From positions 496,001 to 560,000 of the forward strand of contig JAWQEG010000360.1 in the NCBI GenBank assembly GCA_033782935.1: a DNA stretch of 64,000 nt. The letters run 5' to 3'. A model generated the notes under the pieces. That model worked only from the letters and a program-made list of their open reading frames with translations. It had not been told where the DNA came from and did no database searches. Shown here piece by piece: positions 22,901 through 37,058 of the stretch; position 1 is the stretch's first letter; each line of letters begins with the position of its first letter. The DNA is from Petrolisthes cinctipes (lineage: Eukaryota; Arthropoda; Malacostraca; Decapoda; Porcellanidae). The translations under genes were made by a program, and so were the position numbers.

Positions 22901-24936
22901 TCGATTTTCAGTATGTTTTGAGCATGTATTTTGAAAATACTCTAACACGGAGTAGGCATGTACAGATCGCTTCTGGGACCCCTAAATATCGAATTTTCGG
23001 GTGTTTTGGGACTGAATTTGAGATATCGACTTTTTGGCACCTAAAAGATCGATTTTTAGCATGTTTTTAGCCTACATTTTGAAAATATTCTAGCACTGAG
23101 TAGGCATGTACAGATTGCTTCTAGGACCCCAAAATATTGAATTTTCGGGTGTTTTGAGCCTGAATTTGAGATATAAACGGGTACAGAAGATACATGCACA
23201 TATTGACTTTGGGCACCAAAAATATCGATTTTCAGCATGTTTTGGGCCTGAATTTTGAAAATACTCTAACACGGAGTAGGCATGTACAGATTGCTTCTGG
23301 GACCCCAAAATATTGAATTTTCGGGTGTTTTGAGCCTGAATTTGAGATATAAACGGGTACTGAAGATGCATGCACATATCGACTTTTGTGCACCTAAAAG
23401 ATCGAATTTCAGTATGTTTTGAGCATGTATTTTGAAAATACTCTAACACGGAGTAGGCATGTACAGATCGCTTCTGGGACCCTACATATCGAATTTTCGG
23501 GTGTTTTGGGACTGAATTTGAGATATCGACTTTTTGGCACCTAAAAGATCGATTTTTAGCATGTTTTTAGACTATATTTTGAAAATATTCTAGCACTGAG
23601 TAGGCATGTACAGATTGCTTCTGGGACCCCAAAATATTGAATTTTCAGGTGTTTTGAGCCAGAATTTGAGATATAAACGGGTACAGAAGATACATGCACA
23701 TATTGACTTTGGGCGCCAAAAATATCGATTTTCAGCATGTTTTGGGCCTGAATTTTGAAAATACTCTAACACGGAGTAGGCATGTACAGATTGCTTCTGG
23801 GACCCCAAAATATTGAATTTTCGGGTGTTTTGAGCCTGAATTTGAGATATAAACGGGTACTGAAGATGCATGCACATATCGACTTTTGTGCACCTAAAAG
23901 ATCGATTTTCAGGATGTTTTGAGCATGTATTTTGAAAATACTCTAACACGGAGTAGGCATGTACAGATCGCTTCTGGGACCCTACATATCGAATTTTCGG
24001 GTGTTTTGGGACTGAATTTGAGATATCGACTTTTTGGCACCTAAAAGATCGATTTTTAGCATGTTTTTAGCCTATATTTTGAAAATATTCTAGCACTGAG
24101 TAGGCATGTACAGATTGCTTCTGGGACCCCAAAATATTGAATTTTCGGGTGTTTTGAGCCAGAATTTGAGATATAAACGGGTACAGAAGATACATGCACA
24201 TATTGACTTTGGGCGCCAAAAATATCGATTTTCAGCATGTTTTGGGCCTGAATTTTGAAAATACTCTAACACGGAGTAGGCATGTACAGATCGCTTCTGG
24301 GACCCCTAAATATCGAATTTTCGGGTGTTTTGGGACTGAATTTGAGATATCGACTTTTTGGCACTTAAAAGATCGATTTTTAGCATGTTTTTAGCCTATA
24401 TTTTGAAAATATTCTAGCACTGTACAGATTGCTTCTGGGACCCCAAAATATTGAATTTTCGGGTGTTTTGAGCCTGAATTTGAGATATAAACGGGTACAG
24501 AAGATACATGCACATATTGACTTTGGGCATCTAAAATATCGATTTTCAGCATGTTTTGGGCCTGTATTTTGAAAATACTCTAACACTGAGTAGGCATGTA
24601 CAGATTGCTTCTGGGACCCCAAAATATTGAATTTTCGGGTGTTTTGAGCCTGAATTTGAGATATAAACGGGTACTGAAGATGCATGCACATATCGACTTT
24701 TGTGCACCTAAAAGATCGATTTTCAGTATGTTTTGAGCATGTATTTTGAAAGTACTCTAACACGGAGTAGGCATGTACAGATCGCTTCTGGGACCCCTAA
24801 ATATCGAATTTTCGGGTGTTTTGGGACTGAATTTGAGATATCGACTTTTTGGCACCTAAAAGATCGATTTTTAGCATGTTTTTAGCCTATATTTTGAAAA
24901 TATTCTAGCACTGAGTAGGCATGTACAGATTGCTTT
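19969..24936. repeat. About 5-kb block, tandem copy 1 (4968 bp)
   Basis: Units begin at 19969, 20470, 20971 (dimer), 21295 (dimer A2-C2), 21619, 22120, 22621, 23122, 23622, 24122 (dimer of 314 bp) and 24436. The same order follows at 24937. Shared oddities are GTGTTTTAGCCTG near 20999, TTTTGAAACTACTC near 21103, GAGTAACCATG near 21773 and two 500-bp trimers with GGGACCCTACATATCG. The dimer at 21295 lacks the B2 monomer that the second copy has. Confidence 0.88.
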
Positions 24937-27900
24937 TGGGACCCCAAAATATTGAATTTTCGGGTGTTTTGAGCCTGAATTTGAGATATAAACGGGTACA
25001 GAAGATACATGCACATATTGACATTGGGCATCTAAAATATCGATTTTCAGCATGTTTTGGGCCTGTATTTTGAAAATACTCTAACACTGAGTAAGCATGT
25101 ACAGATTGCTTCTGGGACCCCAAAATATTGAATTTTCGGGTGTTTTGAGCCTGAATTTGAGATATAAACGGGTACGGAAGATGCATGCACATATCGACTT
25201 TTGTGCACCTAAAAGATCGATTTTCAGTATGTTTTTGGCCTGTATTTTGAAAATACTCTAAAACGGAGTAGGCATGTACAGATACCTTCTGGGACCTCTA
25301 AATATCGAATTTTCGGGTGTTTTGGGACTGAATTTAAGATATCGATTTTTTGGCACCTAAAATGTCGATTTTTAGCATGTTTTTAGCCTATATTTAGAAA
25401 ATATTCTAGCACTGTTTAGGCATGTACAGATTGCTTCTGTGACCCCAAAATATTGAATTTTCGGGTGTTTTGAGCCTGAATTTGAGATATAAACGGGTAC
25501 AGAAGATACATGCACATATTGACTTTGGGCATCTAAAATATCGATTTTCAGCATGTTTTGGGCCTGTATTTTGAAAATACTCTAACACTGAGTAGGCATG
25601 TACAGATTGCTTCTGGGACTCCAAAATATTGAATTTTCGGGTGTTTTAAGCCTGAATTTGAGATATAAACGGGTACTGAAGATGGATGCACATATCGACT
25701 TTTGTGCACCTAAAAGTTCGATTTTCAGTATGTTTTGAGCATGTATTTTGAAAATACTCTAACACGGAGTAGGCATGTACAGATCGCTTCTGGGACCCCT
25801 ACATATCGAATTTTCGGGTGTTTTGGGACTGAATTTGAGATATCGACTTTTTGGCACCTAAAAGATCGATTTTTAGCATGTTTTTAGCCTGTATTTTGAA
25901 AATACTCTAACACTGAGTAGGCATGTACAGATTGCTTCTGGGACCCCAAAATATTGAATTTTCGGGTGTTTTAGCCTGAATTTGAGATATAAACGGGTAC
26001 TGAAGATGCATGCACATATCGACTTTTGTGCACCTAAAAGATCGATTTTCAGTATGTTTTGAGCATGTATTTTGAAACTACTCTAACACGGAGTAGGCAT
26101 GTACAGATCGCTTCTGGGACCCCTAAATATCGAATTTTCGGGTGTTTTGGGACTGAATTTGAGATATCGACTTTTTGGCACCTAAAATATCGATTTTTAG
26201 CATGTTTTTAGCCTATATTTTGAAAATATTCTAGCACTGAGTAGGCATGTACAGATTGCTTTTGGGACCCCAAAATATTGAATTTTCGGGTGTTTTGAGC
26301 CTGAATTTGAGATATAAACGGGTACAGAAGATACATGCACATATTGACTTTGGGCACCAAAAATATCGATTTTCAGCATGTTTTAGGCCTGAATTTTGAA
26401 AATACTCTAACACGGAGTAGGCATGTACAGATCGCTTCTGGGACCCCAAAATATCGAATTTTCGGGTGTTTAGGGCCAGAATTTGAGATATAAACGGGTA
26501 CAGAAGATGCATGCACATATCGACTTTTGGGCACCTAAGAGATCGATTTATAGTATGTTTTTGGCCTGTATTTTGAAAATACTCTAACACGGAGTAGGCA
26601 TGTACAGATACCTTCTGTGACCTCTAAATATCGAATTTTCGGGTGTTTTGGGACTGAATTTGAGATATCGATTTTTTGGCACCTAAAATGTCGATTTTTA
26701 GCATGTTTTTAGCCTATATTTTGAAAATATTCTAGCACTATGTAGGCATGTACAGATTGCTTCTGGGACCCCAAAATATTGAATTTTCGGGTGTTTTGAG
26801 CCTGAATTTGAGATATAAACGGGTACAGAAGATACATGCACATATTGACTTTGGGCATCTAAAATATCGATTTTCAGCATGTTTTGGGCCTGTATTTTGA
26901 AAATACTCTAACACTGAGTAACCATGTACAGATTGCTTCTGGGACCCCAAAATATTGAATTTTCGGGTGTTTTTAGCCTGAATTTGAGATATAAACGGGT
27001 ACTGAAGATGCATGCACATATCGACTTTTGTGCACCTAAAAGATCGATTTTCAGTATGTTTTGAGCATGTATTTTGAAAATACTCTAACACGGAGTAGGC
27101 ATGTACAGATCGCTTCTGGGACCCCTAAATATCGAATTTTCGGGTGTTTTGGGACTGAATTTGAGATATCGACTTTTTGGCACCTAAAAGATCGATTTTT
27201 AGCATGTTTTTAGCCTACATTTTGAAAATATTCTAGCACTGAGTAGGCATGTACAGATTGCTTCTGGGACCCCAAAATATTGAATTTTCGGGTGTTTTGA
27301 GCCTGAATTTGAGATATAAACGGGTACAGAAGATACATGCACATATTGACTTTGGGCGCCAAAAATATCGATTTTCAGCATGTTTTGGGCCTGAATTTTG
27401 AAAATACTCTAACACGGAGTAGGCATGTACAGATCGCTTCTGGGACCCCAAAATATCGAATTTTCGGGTGTTTAGGGCCAGAATTTGAGATATAAACGGG
27501 TACAGAAGATGCATGCACATATCGACTTTTGGGCACCTATAAGATCGATTTTCAGTATGTTTTTGGCCTGTATTTTGAAAATACTCTAAAACGGAGTAGG
27601 CATGTACAGATACCTTCTGGGATCTCTAAATATCGAATTTTCGGGTGTTTTGGGACTGAATTTAAGATATCGATTTTTTGGCACCTAAAATGTCGATTTT
27701 TAGCATGTTTTTAGCCTATATTTAGAAAATATTCTAGCACTGTTTAGGCATGTACAGATTGCTTCTGTGACCCCAAAATATTGAATTTTCGGGTGTTTTG
27801 AGCCTGAATTTGAGATATAAACGGGTACAGAAGATACATGCACATATTGACTTTGGGCATCTAAAATATCGATTTTCAGCATGTTTTGGGCCTGTATTTT

Positions 27901-30081
27901 GAAAATACTCTAACACTGAGTAGGCATGTACAGATTGCTTCTGGGACCCCAAAATATTGAATTTTCGGGTGTTTTAAGCCTGAATTTGAGATATAAACGG
28001 GTACTGAAGATGCATGCACATATCGACTTTTGTGCACCTAAAAGATCGATTTTCAGTATGTTTTGAGCATGTATTTTGAAAATACTCTAACACGGAGTAG
28101 GCATGTACAGATCGCTTCTGGGACCCCTAAATATCGAATTTTCGGGTGTTTTGGGACTGAATTTGAGATATCGACTTTTTGGCACCTAAAAGATCGATTT
28201 TTAGCATGTTTTTAGCCTACATTTTGAAAATATTCTAGCACTGAGTAGGCATGTACAGATTGCTTCTAGGACCCCAAAATATTGAATTTTCGGGTGTTTT
28301 GAGCCTGAATTTGAGATATAAACGGGTACAGAAGATACATGCACATATTGACTTTGGGCACCAAAAATATCGATTTTCAGCATGTTTTGGGCCTGAATTT
28401 TGAAAATACTCTAACACGGAGTAGGCATGTACAGATTGCTTCTGGGACCCCAAAATATTGAATTTTCGGGTGTTTTGAGCCTGAATTTGAGATATAAACG
28501 GGTACTGAAGATGCATGCACATATCGACTTTTGTGCACCTAAAAGATCGAATTTCAGTATGTTTTGAGCATGTATTTTGAAAATACTCTAACACGGAGTA
28601 GGCATGTACAGATCGCTTCTGGGACCCTACATATCGAATTTTCGGGTGTTTTGGGACTGAATTTGAGATATCGACTTTTTGGCACCTAAAAGATCGATTT
28701 TTAGCATGTTTTTAGACTATATTTTGAAAATATTCTAGCACTGAGTAGGCATGTACAGATTGCTTCTGGGACCCCAAAATATTGAATTTTCGGGTGTTTT
28801 GAGCCAGAATTTGAGATATAAACGGGTACAGAAGATACATGCACATATTGACTTTGGGCGCCAAAAATATCGATTTTCAGCATGTTTTGGGCCTGAATTT
28901 TGAAAATACTCTAACACGGAGTAGGCATGTACAGATTGCTTCTGGGACCCCAAAATATTGAATTTTCGGGTGTTTTGAGCCTGAATTTGAGATATAAACG
29001 GGTACTGAAGATGCATGCACATATCGACTTTTGTGCACCTAAAAGATCGATTTTCAGGATGTTTTGAGCATGTATTTTGAAAATACTCTAACACGGAGTA
29101 GGCATGTACAGATCGCTTCTGGGACCCTACATATCGAATTTTCGGGTGTTTTGGGACTGAATTTGAGATATCGACTTTTTGGCACCTAAAAGATCGATTT
29201 TTAGCATGTTTTTAGCCTATATTTTGAAAATATTCTAGCACTGAGTAGGCATGTACAGATTGCTTCTGGGACCCCAAAATATTGAATTTTCGGGTGTTTT
29301 GAGCCAGAATTTGAGATATAAACGGGTACAGAAGATACATGCACATATTGACTTTGGGCGCCAAAAATATCGATTTTCAGCATGTTTTGGGCCTGAATTT
29401 TGAAAATACTCTAACACGGAGTAGGCATGTACAGATCGCTTCTGGGACCCCTAAATATCGAATTTTCGGGTGTTTTGGGACTGAATTTGAGATATCGACT
29501 TTTTGGCACTTAAAAGATCGATTTTTAGCATGTTTTTAGCCTATATTTTGAAAATATTCTAGCACTGTACAGATTGCTTCTGGGACCCCAAAATATTGAA
29601 TTTTCGGGTGTTTTGAGCCTGAATTTGAGATATAAACGGGTACAGAAGATACCTGCACATATTGACTTTGGGCATCTAAAATATCGATTTTCAGCATGTT
29701 TTGGGCCTGTATTTTGAAAATACTCTAACACTGAGTAGGCATGTACAGATTGCTTCTGGGACCCCAAAATATTGAATTTTCGGGTGTTTTGAGCCTGAAT
29801 TTGAGATATAAACGGGTACTGAAGATGCATGCACATATCGACTTTTGTGCACCTAAAAGATCGATTTTCAGTATGTTTTGAGCATGTATTTTGAAAGTAC
29901 TCTAACACGGAGTAGGCATGTACAGATCGCTTCTGGGACCCCTAAATATCGAATTTTCGGGTGTTTTGGGACTGAATTTGAGATATCGACTTTTTGGCAC
30001 CTAAAAGATCGATTTTTAGCATGTTTTTAGCCTATATTTTGAAAATATTCTAGCACTGAGTAGGCATGTACAGATTGCTTT
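24937..30081. repeat. About 5-kb block, tandem copy 2 (5145 bp)
   Basis: Offsets from copy 1 are 4968 up to the A2 monomer at 26263 and 5145 afterwards. The 177-bp step equals exactly one monomer: copy 2 has A2-B2-C2 at 26263 where copy 1 has A2-C2 at 21295. The private oddities of copy 1 recur (GTGTTTTAGCCTG, TTTTGAAACTACTC, GAGTAACCATG, GGGACCCTACATATCG). The first monomer, at 24937, is itself a hybrid: its start resembles 19468 (TTGCTTTTGGGACC) and its second half resembles 19969 (GACATTGGGCATC). Confidence 0.88.
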
Positions 30082-31083
30082 TGGGACCCAAAAATATTGA
30101 ATTTTCGGGTGTTTTGAGCCTGAATTTGAGATATAAACGGGTACAGAAGATACATGCACATATTGACTTTGGGCACCAAAAATATCGATTTTCAGCATGT
30201 TTTGGGCCTGAATTTTGAAAATACTCTAACACGGAGTAGGCATGTACAGATCGCTTCTGGGACCCCAAAATATCGAATTTTCGGGTGTTTAGGGCCAGAA
30301 TTTGAGATATAAACGGGTACAGAAGATGCATGCACATATCGACTTTTGGGCACCTAAGAGATCGATTTATAGTATGTTTTTGGCCTGTATTTTGAAAATA
30401 CTCTAACACGGAGTAGGCATGTACAGATACCTTCTGTGACCTCTAAATATCGAATTTTCGGGTGTTTTGGGACTGAATTTGAGATATCGATTTTTTGGCA
30501 CCTAAAATGTCGATTTTTAGCATGTTTTTAGCCTATATTTTGAAAATATTCTAGCACTATGTAGGCATGTACAGATTGCTTCTGGGACCCCAAAATATTG
30601 AATTTTCGGGTGTTTTTAGCCTGAATTTGAGATATAAACGGGTACAGAAGATACATGCACATATTGACTTTGGGCATCTAAAATATCGATTTTCAGCATG
30701 TTTTGGGCCTGTATTTTGAAAATACTCTAACACTGAGTAAGCATGTACAGATTGCTTCTGGGACCCCAAAATATTGAATTTTCGGGTGTTTTGAGCCTGA
30801 ATTTGAGATATAAACGGGTACTGAAGATGCATGCACATATCGACTTTTGTGCACCTAAAAGATCGATTTTCAGTATGTTTTGAGCATGTATTTTGAAAAT
30901 ACTCTAACACGGAGTAGGCATGTACAGATCGCTTCTGGGACCCCTAAATATCGAATTTTCGGGTGTTTTGGGACTGAATTTGAGATATCGACTTTTTGGC
31001 ACCTAAAAGATCGATTTTTAGCATGTTTTTAGCCTACATTTTGAAAATATTCTAGCACTGAGTAGGCATGTACAGATTGCTTC
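30082..31083. repeat. Two trimers, flavour 2 then flavour 1 (1002-bp hexamer)
   Basis: The trimer at 30082 is A2-B2-C2 and the one at 30583 is A1-B1-C1. From here onward the alternation of flavours is the dominant pattern, and I no longer find the TATATTTAGAAAAT marker. Confidence 0.82.
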
Positions 31084-33569
31084 TGGGACCCCAAAATATT
31101 GAATTTTCGGGTGTTTTGAGCCTGAATTTGAGATATAAACGGGTACAGAAGATACATGCACATATTGACTTTGGGCGCCAAAAATATCGATTTTCAGCAT
31201 GTTTTGGGCCTGAATTTTGAAAATACTCTAACACGGAGTAGGCATGTACAAATCGCTTCTGGGACCCAAAAATATCGAATTTTCGGGTGTTTAGGGCCAG
31301 AATTTGAGATATAAACGGGTACAGAAGATGCATGCACATATCGCCTTTTGGGCACCTAAAAGATCGATTTTCAGTATGTTTTTGGCCTGTATTTTGAAAA
31401 TACTCTAACACGGAGTAGGCATGTACAGATCGCTTCTGGGACCCCTAAATATCGAATTTTCGGGTGTTTTGGGACTGAATTTGAGATATCGACTTTTTGG
31501 CACTTAAAAGATCGATTTTTAGCATGTTTTTAGCCTATATTTTGAAAATATTCTAGCACTGTACAGATTGCTTCTAGGAGCCCAAAATATTGAATTTTCG
31601 GGTGTTTTGAGCCTGAATTTGAGATATAAACGGGTACAGAAGATACATGCACATATTGACTTTGGGCATCTAAAATATCGATTTTCAGCATGTTTTGGGC
31701 CTGTATTTTGAAAATACTCTAACACTGAGTAGGCATGTACAGATTGCTTCTGGGACCCCAAAATATTGAATTTTCGGGTGTTTTGAGCCTGAATTTGAGA
31801 TATAAACGGGTACTGAAGATGCATGCACATATCGACTTTTGTGCACCTAAAAGATCGATTTTCAGTATGTTTTGAGCATGTATTTTGGAAATACTCTAAC
31901 ACGGAGTAGGCATGTACAGATCGCTTCTGGGACCCCTAAATATCGAATTTTCGGGTGTTTTGGGACTGAATTTGAGATATCGACTTTTTGGCACCTAAAA
32001 GATCGATTTTTAGCATGTTTTTAGCCTATATTTTGAAAATATTCTAGCACTGAGTAGGCATGTACAGATTGCTTCTGGGACCCCAAAATATTGAATTTTC
32101 GGGTGTTTTGAGCCTGAATTTGAGATATAAACGGGTACAGAAGATACATGCACATATTGACTTTGGGCACCAAAAATATCGATTTTCAGCATGTTTTGGG
32201 CCTGAATTTTGAAAAATACTCTAACACGGAGTAGGCATGTACAGATCGCCTCTGGGAACCCAAAATATCGAATTTTCGGGTGTTTAGGGCCAGAATTTGA
32301 GATATAAACGGGTACTGAAGATGCATGCACATATCGACTTTTGTGCACCTAAAAGATCGATTTTCAGTATGTTTTGAGCATGTATTTTGAAAATACTCTA
32401 ACACGGAGTAGGCATGTACAGATCGCTTCTGGGACCCCTAAATATCGAATTTTCGGGTGTTTTGGGACTGAATTTGAGATATCGACTTTTTGGCACCTAA
32501 AAGATCGATTTTTAGCATGTTTTTAGCCTACATTTTGAAAATATTCTAGCACTGAGTAGGCATGTACAGATTGATTCTGGGACCCCAAAATATTGAATTT
32601 TCGGGTGTTTTGAGCCTGAATTTGAGATATAAACGGGTACAGAAGATACATGCACATATTGACTTTGGGCGCCACAAATATCGATTTTCAGCATGTTTTG
32701 GGCCTGAATTTTGAAAATACTCTAACACGGAGTAGGCATGTACAGATCGCTTCTGAGACCCCAAAATATCGAATTTTCGGGTGTTTAGGGCCAGAATTTG
32801 AGATATAAACGGGTACAGAAGATGCATGCACATATCGACTTTTGGGCACCTAAAAGATCGACTTTCAGTATGTTTTTGGCCTGTATTTTGAAAATACTCT
32901 AACACGGAGTAGGCATGTACAGATCGCTTCTGGGACCCCTAAATATCGAATTTTCGGGTGTTTTGGGACTGAATTTGAGATATCGACTTTTTGGCACTTA
33001 AAAGATCGATTTTTAGCATGTTTTTAGCCTATATTTTGAAAATATTCTAGCACTGTACAGATTGCTTCTGGGAACCCAAAATATTGAATTTTCGGGTGTT
33101 TTGAGCCTGAATTTGAGATATAAACGGGTACAGAAGATACATGCACATATTGACTTTGGGCATCTAAAATATCGATTTTCAGCATGTTTTGGGCCTGTAT
33201 TTTGAAAATACTCTAACACTGAGTAGGCATGTACAGATTGCTTCTGGGACCCCAAAATATTGAATTTTCGTGTGTTTTGAGCCTGAATTTGAGATATAAA
33301 CGGGTACTGAAGATGCATGCACATATCGACTTTTGTGCACCTAAAAGGTCGATTTTCAGTATGTTTTGAGCATGTATTTTTAAAGTACTCTATCACGGAG
33401 TAGGCATGTACAGATCGCTTCTGGGACCCCTAAATATCGAATTTTCGGGTGTTTTGGGACTGAATTTGAGATATCGACTTTTTGGCACCTAAAAGATCGA
33501 TTTTTAGCATGTTTTTAGCCTATATTTTGAAAATATTCTAGCACTGAGTAGGCATGTACAGATTGCTTT
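31084..33569. repeat. 2486-bp block, copy 1
   Basis: Trimers begin at 31084 (A3), 31575, 32076, 32578 and 33069. They recur at 34572-37058 with offsets of 3488-3489. Shared marks are an extra A (TTTTGAAAAATACTC near 32214, matched near 35700), GGGCGCCACAAATATCG near 32670 (matched near 36160) and AGATCGACTTTCAG near 32865 (matched near 36355). Confidence 0.85.
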
Positions 33570-34571
33570 TGGGACCCCAAAATATTGAATTTTCGGGTGT
33601 TTTGAGCCTGAATTTGAGATATAAACGGGTACAGAAGATACATGCACATATTGACTTTGGGCACCAAAAATATCGATTTTCAGCATGTTTTGGGCCTGAA
33701 TTTTGAAAATACTCTAACACGGAGTAGGCATGTACAGATCGCTTCTGGGACCCCAAAATATCGAATTTTCGGGTGTTTAGGGCCAGAATTTGAGATATAA
33801 ACGGGTACAGAAGATGCATGCACATATCGACTTTTGGGCACCTAAGAGATCGATTTTCAGTATGTTTTTGGCCTGTATTTTGAAAATACTCTAACACGGA
33901 GTAGGCATGTACAGATACCTTCTGGGACCTCTAAATATCGAATTTTCGGGTGTTTTGGGACTGAATTTGAGATATCGATTTTTTGGGACCTAAAATGTCG
34001 ATTTTTAGCATGTTTTTAGCCTATATTTTGAAAATATTCTAGCACTGTGTAGGCATGTACAGATTGCTTCTGGGACCCCAAAATATTGAATTTTCGGGTG
34101 TTTTGAGCCTGAATTTGAGATATAAACGGGTACAGAAGATAGATGCACATATTGACTTTGGGCATCTAAAATATCGATTTTCAGCATGTTTTGGGCCTGT
34201 ATTTTGAAAATACTCTAACACTGAGTAGGCATGTACAGATTGCTTCTGGGACCCCAAAATATCGAATTTTCGGGTGTTTTGAGCCTGAATTTGAGATATA
34301 AACGGGTACTGAAGATGCATGCACATATCGACTTTTGTGCACCTAAAAGATCGATTTTCAGTATGTTTTGAGCATGTATTTTGAAAATACTCTAACACGG
34401 AGTAGGCATGTACAGATCGCTTCTGGGACCCATAAATATCGAATTTTCGGGTGTTTTGGGACTGAATTTGAGATATCGACTTTTTGGCACCTAAAAGATC
34501 GATTTTTAGCATGTTTTTAGCCTACATTTTGAAAATATTCTAGCACTGAGTAGGCATGTACAGATTGCTTC
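33570..34571. repeat. 1002-bp hexamer
   Basis: The trimers at 33570 (A2-B2-C2) and 34071 (A1-B1-C1) form a regular hexamer between the two copies of the 2.49-kb block. The C2 here has GATTTTTTGGGACCTAAAATG, a change that recurs near 39457 in the trimer at 39043, so these two trimers share an origin. Confidence 0.82.
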
Positions 34572-37058
34572 TGGGACCCCAAAATATTGAATTTTCGGGT
34601 GTTTTGAGCCTGAATTTGAGATATAAACGGGTACAGAAGATACATGCACATATTGACTTTGGGCGCCAAAAATATCGATTTTCAGCATGTTTTGGGCCTG
34701 TATTTTGAAAATACTCTAACACGGAGTAGGCATGTACAGATCGCTTCTGGGACCCCCAAAATATCGAATTTTCGGGTGTTTAGGGCCAGAATTTGAGATA
34801 TAAACGGGTACAGAAGATGCATGCACATATCGACTTTTGGGCACCTAAAAGATCGATTTTCAGTATGTTTTTGGCCTGTATTTTGAAAATACTCTAACAC
34901 GGAGTAGGCATGTACAGATCGCTTCTGGGACCCCTAAATATCGAATTTTCGGGTGTTTTGGGACTGAATTTGAGATATCGACTTTTTGGCACTTAAAAGA
35001 TCGATTTTTAGCATGTTTTTAGCCTATATTTTGAAAATATTCTAGCACTGTACAGATTGCTTCTGGGAGCCCAAAATACTGTATTTTCGGGTGTTTTGAG
35101 CCTGAATTTGAGATATAAACGGGTACAGAAGATACATGCACATATTGACTTTGGGCATCTAAAATATCGATTTTCAGCATGTTTTGGGCCTGTATTTTGA
35201 AAATACTCTAACACTGAGTAGGCATGTACAGATTGCTTCTGGGACCCCAAAATATTGAATTTTCGGGTGTTTTGAGCCTGAATTTGAGATATAAACGGGT
35301 ACTGAAGATGCATGCACATATCGACTTTTGTGCACCTAAAAGATCGATTTTCAGTATGTTTTCAGCATGTATTTTGAAAATACTCTAACACGGAGTAGGC
35401 ATGTACAGATCGCTTCTGGGACCCCTAAATATCGAATTTTCGGGTGTTTTGGGACTGAATTTGAGATATCGACTTTTTGGCACCTAAAAGATCGATTTTT
35501 AGCATGTTTTTAGCCTATATTTTGAAAATATTCTAGCACTGAGTAGGCATGTACAGATTGCTTCTGGGACCCCAAAATATTGAATTTTCGGGTGTTTTGA
35601 GCCTGAATTTGAGATATAAACGGGTACAGGAGATACATGCACATATTGACTTTGGGCACCAAAAATATCGATTTTCAGCATGTTTTGGGCCTGAATTTTG
35701 AAAAATACTCTAACACGGAGTAGGCATGTACAGATCGCTTCTGGGACCCCTAAATATCGAATTTTCGGGTGTTTAGGGCCAGAATTTGAGATATAAACGG
35801 GTACAGAAGATGCATGCACATATCGACTTTTGTGCACCTAAAAGATCGATTTTCAGTATGTTTTGAGCATGTATTTTGAAAATACTCTAACACGGAGTAG
35901 GCATGTACAGATCGCTTCTGGGACCCCTAAATATCGAATTTTCGGGTGTTTTGGGACTGAATTTGAGATATCGACTTTTTGGCACCTAAAAGATCGATTT
36001 TTAGCATGTTTTTAGCCTATATTTTGAAAATATTCTACCACTGAGTAGGCATGTACAGATTGCTTCTGGGACCCCAAAATATTGAATTTTCGGGTGTTTT
36101 GAGCCTGAATTTGAGATATAAACGGGTACAGAAGATACATGCACATATTGACTTTGGGCGCCACAAATATCGATTTTCAGCAGGTTTTGGGCCTGAATTT
36201 TGAAAATACTCTACCACGGAGTAGGCATGTACAGATCGCTTCTGGGACCCCAAATTATCGAATTTTCGGGTGTTTAGGGCCAGAATTTGAGATATAAACG
36301 GGTACAGAAGATGCATGCACATATCGACTTTTGGGCACCTAAAAGATCGACTTTCAGTATGTTTTTGGCCTGTATTTTGAAAATACTCTAACACGGAGTA
36401 GGCATGTACAGATCGCTTCTGGGACCCCTAAATATCGAATTTTCGGGTGTTTTGGGACTGAATTTGAGATATCGACTTTTTGGCACTTAAAAGATCGATT
36501 TTTAGCATGTTTTTAGCCTATATTTTGAAAATATTCTAGCACTGTACAGATTGCTTCTGGGACCCCAAAATATTGAATTTTCGGGTGTTTTGAGCCTGAA
36601 TTTGAGATATAAACGGGTACAGAAGATACATGCACATATTGACTTTGGGCATCTAAAATATCGATTTTCAGCATGTTTTTGGCCTGTATTTTGAAAATAC
36701 TCTAACACTGAGTAGGCATGTACAGATTGCTTCTGGGACCCCAAAATATTGAATTTCCGTGTGTTTTGAGCCTGAATTTGAGATATAAACGGGTACTGAA
36801 GATGCATGCACATATCGACTTTTGTGCACCTAAAAGATCGATTTTCAGTATGTTTTGAGCATGTATTTTGAAAATACTCTAACACGGAGTAGGCATGTAC
36901 AGATCGCTTCTGGGACCCCTACATATCGAATTTTCGGGTGTTTTGGGACTGAATTTGAGATATCGACTTTTTGGCACCTAAAAGATCGATTTTCAGCATG
37001 TTTTTAGCCTATATTTTGAAAATATTCTAGCACTGTGTAGGCATGTACAGATTGCTTC
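34572..37058. repeat. 2487-bp block, copy 2
   Basis: Trimers at 34572, 35064, 35565, 36067 and 36558 match 31084-33569. An extra C (GGGACCCCCAAAATATCG near 34750) makes the first unit 492 bp. Private changes include AATACTGTATTTTCGGG near 35077, CAGCAGGTTTTGG near 36179 and ATTCTACCACTGAG near 36034. Confidence 0.84.
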
